A stretch of DNA of 5,573 nt from Elusimicrobiota bacterium (lineage in GTDB: Bacteria > Elusimicrobiota > Elusimicrobia > Elusimicrobiales > Elusimicrobiaceae): positions 1 through 5,573 of the forward strand of contig JAISVV010000117.1 in assembly GCA_031271365.1 (NCBI GenBank). The letters run 5' to 3'. Below, one piece after another: positions 1 to 4,530 of the stretch. The position numbers and the translations under genes are program-made. A model generated the notes under the pieces. The model ran no database searches. It worked only from the letters and a program-made list of their open reading frames with translations, and was not told the origin of the DNA. The first letter of the stretch is position 1. The number at the start of each line of letters is the position of its first letter.

Positions 1-42
1 ACAGCAGCCGCCACGAGAGCCGCGTTATATGATAAAGCTTAA
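1..42 (+). CDS. C-terminal end of upstream gene, probably fumarate hydratase class I alpha subunit (partial)
   Basis: Frame 1 reads TAAATRAALYDKA and then a TAA stop at 40-42. Only 13 residues are visible, so identification rests mainly on context. In two-subunit class I fumarases and tartrate dehydratases the alpha subunit gene normally lies directly before the beta subunit gene, and its product usually ends in an Ala/Arg-rich stretch of the type A-A-R-R-A; the A-A-x-T-R-A-A here is compatible. The stop lies 14 bases inside the following gene, which fits tight translational coupling of two subunits. Frame 2 is also open back to the window edge, so an N-terminal extension or fusion of the beta subunit cannot be excluded from this window alone. 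Confidence 0.55.
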   Translation, partial: TAAATRAALYDKA

Positions 43-541
43 AACCCCGCTTACCATAAAAGATTTAGCCGCGCTTAAAGCCGGGCGGGAGGTTTTATTG
101 ACGGGCGAAATTTTTGCCATGCGCGACAGGGCGCATCAGGAGTTTTTAAAAGAAAAGACGCCGCCTTTAAACCTTAAAAACCAAATTATCTATTATATGG
201 GCCCAAGCCCGGCGCGGCCCGGGCGGCCCGTTGGCGCGTGCGGGCCCACAACCAGCGCGCGTATGGATAAATATACGCCGCAAATATTAACAAAAACGGG
301 TATAATTGGTATCATAGGTAAAGGCGCGCGCGCGGCGCGCGCGTACGAAAGTATGCGCGGTAAAGCCGTGTATTTTATAACTTACGGCGGTTTGGGCGCT
401 TTGCTTGCCAAAAGCGTGCGGGAGTGCAAGCCGGTTTTATATCCGCGTTTTGGCGCGGAGGCTGTTTTTAAATTAAGAGTAAAAGATATGCCGCTTATAG
501 TCGCGGCGGATTTAAAAGGAAATATTACCGGAGGCTTATGA
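29..541 (+). CDS. Fumarate hydratase class I, beta subunit (C-terminal domain type)
   Basis: This cytoplasmic protein of 170 residues is the beta half of a two-subunit iron-sulfur hydro-lyase that interconverts fumarate and malate; the related L-tartrate dehydratase beta subunit is the main alternative. The family signature is clear: an N-terminal TPLT...L.AG..VLLTG segment (residues 7-26), then Y-x-G-P-x-P-A-x-P-G-R at 56-66, the G-A-C-G-P-T-T-S-x-R-M-D block at 69-80, a GKG at 97-99, a glycine-rich YGGLGALLAKS stretch at 119-129 and the terminal DMPLIVAADLKGN at 153-165. Length is normal for a stand-alone beta subunit. The [4Fe-4S] cysteines belong to the alpha subunit, presumably upstream. 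The ATG at 29 is preferred because the protein then begins like its family (M-x-K-L-x-T-P-L); only a weak GAGAG (15-19) precedes it. The stop overlaps the next start as ATGA. Metabolically it is unrelated to the envelope genes that follow. Confidence 0.92.
   Translation: MIKLKTPLTIKDLAALKAGREVLLTGEIFAMRDRAHQEFLKEKTPPLNLKNQIIYYMGPSPARPGRPVGACGPTTSARMDKYTPQILTKTGIIGIIGKGARAARAYESMRGKAVYFITYGGLGALLAKSVRECKPVLYPRFGAEAVFKLRVKDMPLIVAADLKGNITGGL
530..534 (+). promoter_or_regulatory. Ribosome binding site GGAGG for the lipoprotein gene
   Basis: GGAGG lies three bases before the ATG at 538, a rather short spacing. It is formed by two glycine codons near the end of the fumarase beta gene, so the site is embedded in coding sequence and supports translation of a start that overlaps the previous stop (ATGA). 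Confidence 0.6.
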
Positions 542-1107
542 AGAATCTTTTATTAGTGTTTGTTTTAATCCTTCTGGCGGGCTGCGCTACAAAAGAAGCG
601 CAAACCGGGGACGACCCTTTTGCCGGGCAGCCTTACAACCGCTCTGTTAAAAGAGCGTACGAAAACCAGATGCGTTACTCCGTCTTTGCGCCTTTTATGT
701 ACGGCGACAGATTTATCGCCTACTACGCTTTGGCCGATAAACACAACGGCCCGGATAAAAACGGTTTATACGAAATTACTTTTAAAAACGGCCCGCAGGC
801 CGGCAAAACCATAAAAACCGATAATGTAATACTTAAAACCACCCCCGCAAGCAGGAGCGATCTTAGAAAGGGCATGGTTGTTTTAGTTAACCACTGGGAC
901 CCTAAACGCCATGACGACAGCGCCCAAACCGATATGTGGCGCAAAGCCGTAGTGTATAATTTGGACCAGGCCGACAAAGGCCTGGTTATGCTGGAGTTCC
1001 CCTACGACAGCAATGATTTTATGGCTACTAAAGAAACCTATACCATACAAAACATACGCCTTATTTTAGAGCCTCAGGCGCGCGACCCGCGCACGTTTTT
1101 AAATTAA
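538..1107 (+). CDS. Predicted outer-membrane lipoprotein of unknown family
   Basis: The product of 189 residues starts with a lysine, a hydrophobic stretch (residues 4-14) and a textbook lipobox L-A-G-C with the lipidated cysteine at 16. Residue +2 is Ala, not Asp, so by the Lol rule known from enterobacteria it would go to the outer membrane. I do not recognise the mature part. It contains an aromatic-rich region (41-63, several Tyr/Phe), a beta-looking stretch L-Y-E-I-T-F with glycines (77-95), and a segment at 109-176 whose pattern (RKGMVVLVN, then WRKAVVYNLD, then GLVMLEFPYD, then YTIQNIRLI) resembles a small SH3- or Tudor-like barrel. That fold guess is inference. It overlaps the fumarase beta stop by four bases and is followed after two bases by the barrel gene, so it is almost certainly cotranscribed with both. 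No cysteines remain after the lipid anchor. Confidence 0.88.
   Translation: MKNLLLVFVLILLAGCATKEAQTGDDPFAGQPYNRSVKRAYENQMRYSVFAPFMYGDRFIAYYALADKHNGPDKNGLYEITFKNGPQAGKTIKTDNVILKTTPASRSDLRKGMVVLVNHWDPKRHDDSAQTDMWRKAVVYNLDQADKGLVMLEFPYDSNDFMATKETYTIQNIRLILEPQARDPRTFLN
965..986 (+). repeat. 8-bp inverted repeat inside the lipoprotein gene
   Basis: ACCAGGCC (965-972) and GGCCTGGT (979-986) pair perfectly around the six-base loop GACAAA. No T-run follows, so this is not an intrinsic terminator. It may be only a by-product of the codons for LDQADKGLV, although an mRNA hairpin could form there. Confidence 0.4.
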
Positions 1108-1109
1108 AC

Positions 1110-1802
1110 ATGAAACGTCTACTTTTAGCCGCGGCCGTTTTTATTTTAGCTTTGCCCGCAGTTGCGGCGCAGGCGGACACTTATTTAATAGACGCGCCCA
1201 CGGCCGAAGTTATGCCGGTAAGAACGCTTGGCGTTAACGCGCGCGCTTACCGCGGCGGCGGGCTGCTGACGTCTTTTGATTTTGCGGTTGTAAACAGGTT
1301 TAGCTTGGGCGCCTCTATAGCCGCGGAGCACCTTATAGGCACCAATGAGCAGAGCATAAAAGTGCTGGTGCCCTCCCTGCAGGCAAGGGTGCGGTTTTTT
1401 GACGGCGGCGATATCCTGCCCGCCTTGGCCGCCGGCTTTGACAACCAGGGCTTTTTTTACGATAAAGAGCAAGACGAGTACCTGCACAAAGGCAAAGGTT
1501 TCTACCTTGTCGCCGGTAAAGAAATTTTTGCGCCGGGCCTGGTTTTAACCCCGGGCGTTAACGTAAGCGCGCAGGGTTTTGAGTTTTACGAGTTTGGCGG
1601 TTTTGTCGGCGCGGCGCTTAATGTGCGCGATATCGTAAATATAATGCTGGAGTGGGATAATATACGTTCCGTAAAAACCTCGCGCCTTAACGGCGGGCTG
1701 CGTTTTTATCTGCTTGACAATTTTGCCATGGATTTTGCCGTGCGTAATTTTAACCATAAAGCCGAACGCGTGGCCCAGCTTAGGTATACCATAAGCATTT
1801 AA
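1110..1802 (+). CDS. Small outer-membrane beta-barrel protein, function unknown
   Basis: The protein of 230 residues has a Sec signal peptide (MKR, hydrophobic 4-18, A-Q-A cleavage site at 20-22), leaving a mature chain that begins DTYLIDAPTA. The rest alternates polar and hydrophobic residues in about ten to twelve short strands separated by glycine- or charge-rich turns, for example 39-48, 64-72, 82-98, 104-116, 129-137, 142-153, 157-171, 191-200 and 219-230. This is the pattern of an integral outer-membrane barrel. Conspicuous motifs are FFDGGDILPALAAGFDNQG (97-114) and GLRFYLLDNFAMDFAVRNF (196-214). I recall short exported proteins with this layout from several deep-branching diderm phyla, but know no function. 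The chain ends in Ile, not the aromatic residue common in barrels. It starts two bases after the lipoprotein stop with no visible Shine-Dalgarno, suggesting translational re-initiation, and the lipoprotein may be its partner. Confidence 0.85.
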   Translation: MKRLLLAAAVFILALPAVAAQADTYLIDAPTAEVMPVRTLGVNARAYRGGGLLTSFDFAVVNRFSLGASIAAEHLIGTNEQSIKVLVPSLQARVRFFDGGDILPALAAGFDNQGFFYDKEQDEYLHKGKGFYLVAGKEIFAPGLVLTPGVNVSAQGFEFYEFGGFVGAALNVRDIVNIMLEWDNIRSVKTSRLNGGLRFYLLDNFAMDFAVRNFNHKAERVAQLRYTISI

Positions 1803-1806
1803 GAGG
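1801..1806 (+). promoter_or_regulatory. Ribosome binding site AAGAGG for the HAMP gene
   Basis: AAGAGG overlaps the last two bases of the barrel gene's TAA stop and lies eight bases before the ATG at 1815. This is good spacing and fixes the start of the HAMP protein. Confidence 0.7.
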
Positions 1807-1814
1807 TATTTAAT

Positions 1815-2276
1815 ATGGCGCAAGAGCAAGTAAAAAAGGTTCAGCGTAAAATAATTTTTATCAAACGCGGCGCGCAGCTTAGGTTTGTTGTTTTTGTGCT
1901 GCTGGCGGTGCTGTTCGGTATGTCTTTTGTCTTCTACGAGTTTATAAATTTAATGCAGGCGATTTTTGAGCGCCACCCCGTGCTTTTGCAGGTATTTTTT
2001 GAAGAGGGCTACAGCCTGCTTTTAATCTTCGGCGTTAAAATGGCGGTATGCTTTGCCATTTTGGTTTTGGTGACGGCGGTGCTTTCCAATAAAGTGGCCG
2101 GCCCGCTTTACAAGATAGAAATGACGTGCAAAAAAATAGCCGCCGGCGATTACAAAGCAAGGGCGTACCTCAGAAGCGGCGACGCCGCCGAAGATCTTGC
2201 CGGCGAGTTTAATAAAATGATGGACGTTTTAGAGCCTAAACTTGAAAGTAAAGAAAAAGGGGAAGGCCATGATTAA
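1815..2276 (+). CDS. Two-helix membrane protein with a stand-alone HAMP domain
   Basis: This inner-membrane protein of 153 residues has a basic cytoplasmic start (1-23, with K-R-G-A-Q-L-R-F before the membrane), a first helix at about 24-46, a short outer loop of about 20 residues (47-66), a second helix at about 67-90 and a HAMP domain at 91-143. The HAMP part shows the usual conserved proline (V-A-G-P-L-Y, Pro97), the I-A-A-G-D-Y hinge (108-113) and a second amphipathic helix ending EFNKMMDVLEPKL. HAMP domains normally relay a signal from a periplasmic sensor to a kinase, cyclase or methyl-accepting domain. Here there is neither a sensor domain in the loop nor any output domain, and the protein ends about ten residues after HAMP. 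It could be an adaptor that pairs with another HAMP protein, or a regulator of the adjacent envelope proteins. It is not a truncation by frameshift: a strong RBS precedes it and the next gene overlaps its stop. Confidence 0.88.
   Translation: MAQEQVKKVQRKIIFIKRGAQLRFVVFVLLAVLFGMSFVFYEFINLMQAIFERHPVLLQVFFEEGYSLLLIFGVKMAVCFAILVLVTAVLSNKVAGPLYKIEMTCKKIAAGDYKARAYLRSGDAAEDLAGEFNKMMDVLEPKLESKEKGEGHD
2257..2266 (+). promoter_or_regulatory. Ribosome binding site AAGGGGAAGG deciding the TolC start
   Basis: This purine-rich run includes AAGGGG six bases before the ATG at 2269. It supports the ATG over an in-frame TTG at 2242, which would put nine charged residues (MKVKKKGKA) before the signal peptide. 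Confidence 0.65.
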
Positions 2277-3576
2277 AAGAAGTTTTATTTTTATTTTTGT
2301 TTTATTTTTTGCAGCCGGCGCGTCAGCGCAGCAATACAGGCTGCGCTATTCCACCGGCGCCGACGAACCGATATCCTTAGAAAACGCCATAAGGCTTGCG
2401 CTGGAAAATAATTACGACCTGCTTTTAACCGAGCAGGACGTTATCATAGCCGAGCAGCGGGTAAAGGAAGCCAAATATTTGTATCTGCCGCAGCTTAGCC
2501 TAAACGCCAACGCCACCGCTTACAACCTTGATTACCCGGCCGTGCTGCCCGAAAATCTGGGCCTGCGTTTTTTAGATAAAACCAGCGGCACCGGCCATAA
2601 AAACGAAGATTTATTTTACGCCGTCGGCGTGCAGGCTACGCAGTATCTTTATACCGGCGGGCGCACCTCAAGTACCGTCAGCCTTGCAAACGCCACTTTA
2701 AAAGAAGCTCTAAGCCGCTACGAGGCGGTAAAATCTTCTATAATTTACCGGGCCAAAGAGGCGTTTTTTGAATATCTTTATTTGCAGCACAAAGAAGCCG
2801 TGGTAAAAGAAGCCTACGACAAAGCGCAAACGATTATCGGCCGCGCGCGCGAGGGCAAATGGCAGCAGGTTTTAGTTAAGGCCGAAATGGCCTCCTTAAC
2901 CGAAGAAGCGGATAAAACCGCGCAGGAGGTTAACGCCGCGCATTTAAACCTTTTGGGCGTTTTAAATAAGGAACTTAACGCCAAGGTGTCTATCTCCGGC
3001 AGTTTTGAGTTTGAACCCCTGGACGTGGACCTGGAAAAAATAACCCTTTGGGCCATGGAATACCGCCCCGAGCTTAAAAGCGCGCTTTATAAGCTGGAGA
3101 TGGATAATATCGCCGTCAACCTCTCTTTAGCCAAGCGCTACCCCGATATCCTGCTGGGCGTGGGTTACGACCGCCTTGGCCAGGACAGCCTGCGGGACGA
3201 GAACTTCCAGATAACCTTAGGTTTAAGCCTGCCTATAGGTTTTGACTACGCTACGCAGCTTAAACAAAAACGCGCCGAGCAGCGCCAAACCACCCTGCGC
3301 CGCGCCGCGATAGAAGACGCCATACGCCTGCAGGTGCGCAGCGCCTATAACAACCTTAGCTATTGGCAGGCGCAGGCGCAGGCAAGGCGCAAAGACTGGG
3401 AAGCTATAAGGGAAGATTTTAAAAATATAGACAAAAGCGGCCTTGCCGGCGAGGATGTGGTTAAAGCTTTTGAATATTATTACAAAACGGGGGTCGGGTA
3501 TTTGGAAGCCGTAAAGCGGCATTTGCTCTGCGTGGCGGAACTGGAGCTGGCCGTGGGGCAGGATATCCGTAAATAA
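2269..3576 (+). CDS. TolC-family outer-membrane efflux/secretion channel protein
   Basis: From the ATG at 2269 the product has 435 residues, a normal size for the outer-membrane efflux protein (OEP) family, whose trimers form a barrel plus a long periplasmic alpha-helical tunnel. The signal peptide is MIKR followed by a hydrophobic core and an A-x-A site (18-20). Two OEP repeats are visible. The first starts with the family hallmark ISLENAIRLALENNYDL (35-51), followed by AEQRVKEAKYLYLPQLSLNA and a barrel segment YAVGVQATQYLYTGG (117-131). The second has WAMEYRPELKSALYKLE (261-277), YPDILLGVGYD (291-301) and FQITLGLSLPIGF (313-325). Long Ala/Glu/Lys/Gln-rich coiled-coil helices follow each (140-230 and 328-430). 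It overlaps the HAMP gene by eight bases. No periplasmic adaptor, ABC or RND pump gene is next to it, so its inner-membrane partner is unknown and may lie elsewhere. Confidence 0.93.
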   Translation: MIKRSFIFIFVLFFAAGASAQQYRLRYSTGADEPISLENAIRLALENNYDLLLTEQDVIIAEQRVKEAKYLYLPQLSLNANATAYNLDYPAVLPENLGLRFLDKTSGTGHKNEDLFYAVGVQATQYLYTGGRTSSTVSLANATLKEALSRYEAVKSSIIYRAKEAFFEYLYLQHKEAVVKEAYDKAQTIIGRAREGKWQQVLVKAEMASLTEEADKTAQEVNAAHLNLLGVLNKELNAKVSISGSFEFEPLDVDLEKITLWAMEYRPELKSALYKLEMDNIAVNLSLAKRYPDILLGVGYDRLGQDSLRDENFQITLGLSLPIGFDYATQLKQKRAEQRQTTLRRAAIEDAIRLQVRSAYNNLSYWQAQAQARRKDWEAIREDFKNIDKSGLAGEDVVKAFEYYYKTGVGYLEAVKRHLLCVAELELAVGQDIRK

Positions 3577-3582
3577 GCCGTC

Positions 3583-4530
3583 ATGAAACGCCTTTTAATA
3601 ATCGCGCTTGCCTTAGCTTTTTTGCCTTGCCGCTTATCCGCTGTAGACGATAAGCGGCAGGACGCTTTGCTGCGCGATTTTTTGTGGAGCGAGTTTATAA
3701 GCCTGCCCGCAGGCCAGCGGCCAAAGATAGGGCTTACGCTTTCCGCCGGCGGGGTGAGGGGGTTTTCGCACGTGGGCGCGATGCAGGTTTTAATAGAAAG
3801 CGGTTTGCCGGTGGATTATATTTCGGGCACTTCCATGGGGTGTATAATAGGGTCTTTTTACGCCTCGGGCATGCCTATAGAGCGTATGTGGGATTTTGTT
3901 AACAACCCGGAGTTATCCGTCCTGTCCAAAGATTTAAATGTTTTGGGTTTTTTAAAATTTTTGTTTGGCAATAAATTATTTTCTTCAGAAAATTTCGGGG
4001 ATTTTATCTCAAAGGAAGTCGGCGGCGTTTTTTACGAAAACCTGCCCGTAAAGCTGGCTTGCGTTTCGGCCGATATTAAGACGGGGGAGCGCGTTGTTTT
4101 TGACAGCGGCCCGGTGGCCCGGGGCGTAAGGGCAAGCATGAATTTACCCGGCATCTTTGCGCCGGTGGAGTTCCGCCAGCGTTATTTGGTGGACGGCGGC
4201 GTGGTGGATTATATGCCCACGGCGCTTGTAAAAGACATGGGGGCCGACTGGGTTTTGGCCGTCTACGCGCTGCCGGATTACGCAAGAAGCGTGCCCAGCA
4301 CAATACTGGGCTATGTGGTGCGCACCGGGGATATACGCGGCGCGCTTATTACCGAAAACTCAGAGCGCACGGCAAATTTTTTAATCGGCTCGCGCGTGGG
4401 AGATATTGACTTTAGGGATAAAACGCAGGCCGCGGTAGCGGCGGAAATCGGCCTGAAAACCGCCTACGAAGCTTTAGGCGACATGAAGGATAATTTGCTT
4501 TTGTTCAGCGTGGATTATGTTATTAAATAA
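3583..4530 (+). CDS. Exported patatin-like phospholipase / acyl hydrolase
   Basis: This protein of 315 residues has a Sec signal peptide (MKR, hydrophobic core 4-15, likely cut after L-S-A at 20) and one patatin domain (about 48-230). All catalytic elements are present: the oxyanion loop S-A-G-G-V-R-G at 54-60, the nucleophile elbow G-T-S-M-G with Ser84, and the catalytic Asp204 in D-G-G at 204-206. The stretches ASMNLPGIFAPVEF (184-197) and GADWVLAVY (220-228) are typical of the bacterial RssA-like branch. The family uses a Ser-Asp dyad to cleave acyl esters of phospholipids or other lipids. Most RssA-like proteins are cytoplasmic, and PlpD-type exported ones carry a C-terminal POTRA and barrel. 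Here the roughly 85 residues after the domain show no barrel, so it should be a soluble or peripheral periplasmic enzyme. Cys16 is preceded by Pro, which does not make a lipobox. The start lies six bases after the tolC-like stop without a clear Shine-Dalgarno. Confidence 0.93.
   Translation: MKRLLIIALALAFLPCRLSAVDDKRQDALLRDFLWSEFISLPAGQRPKIGLTLSAGGVRGFSHVGAMQVLIESGLPVDYISGTSMGCIIGSFYASGMPIERMWDFVNNPELSVLSKDLNVLGFLKFLFGNKLFSSENFGDFISKEVGGVFYENLPVKLACVSADIKTGERVVFDSGPVARGVRASMNLPGIFAPVEFRQRYLVDGGVVDYMPTALVKDMGADWVLAVYALPDYARSVPSTILGYVVRTGDIRGALITENSERTANFLIGSRVGDIDFRDKTQAAVAAEIGLKTAYEALGDMKDNLLLFSVDYVIK

Noticed and set aside
953..962. TATAAT-like promoter -10 box inside the lipoprotein gene
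   Set aside because: No recognisable -35 element lies about 17 bases upstream, and the genes on both sides are two bases apart. Similar TATAAT strings near 301 and 3842 fail for the same reason.
1714..1750. TTGACA at 1714-1719 as a promoter for the HAMP gene
   Set aside because: The nearest AT-rich -10 candidate (TAATTT, 1745-1750) is about 25 bases away, too far for a sigma-70 promoter.
2242..2268. An upstream in-frame TTG start for the TolC-like gene, adding nine residues
   Set aside because: It would place MKVKKKGKA before the signal peptide and lacks its own ribosome binding site, while the ATG at 2269 has AAGGGG at six bases and begins a normal signal sequence.
3223..3522. Long minus-strand and alternative-frame reading frames inside the genes (also 723-977, 1185-1487, 1545-1829, 4907-5218)
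   Set aside because: They lie wholly or almost wholly within well-supported + strand genes, have unlike-protein compositions rich in Arg, Pro or Ser, and lack ribosome binding sites. They are shadows of real coding frames.
3628..3633. Possible lipoprotein cysteine (Cys16) in the patatin signal peptide
   Set aside because: The residues before it are F-L-P-C; proline at -1 does not fit a lipobox, and an ordinary L-S-A cleavage site follows at residue 20.
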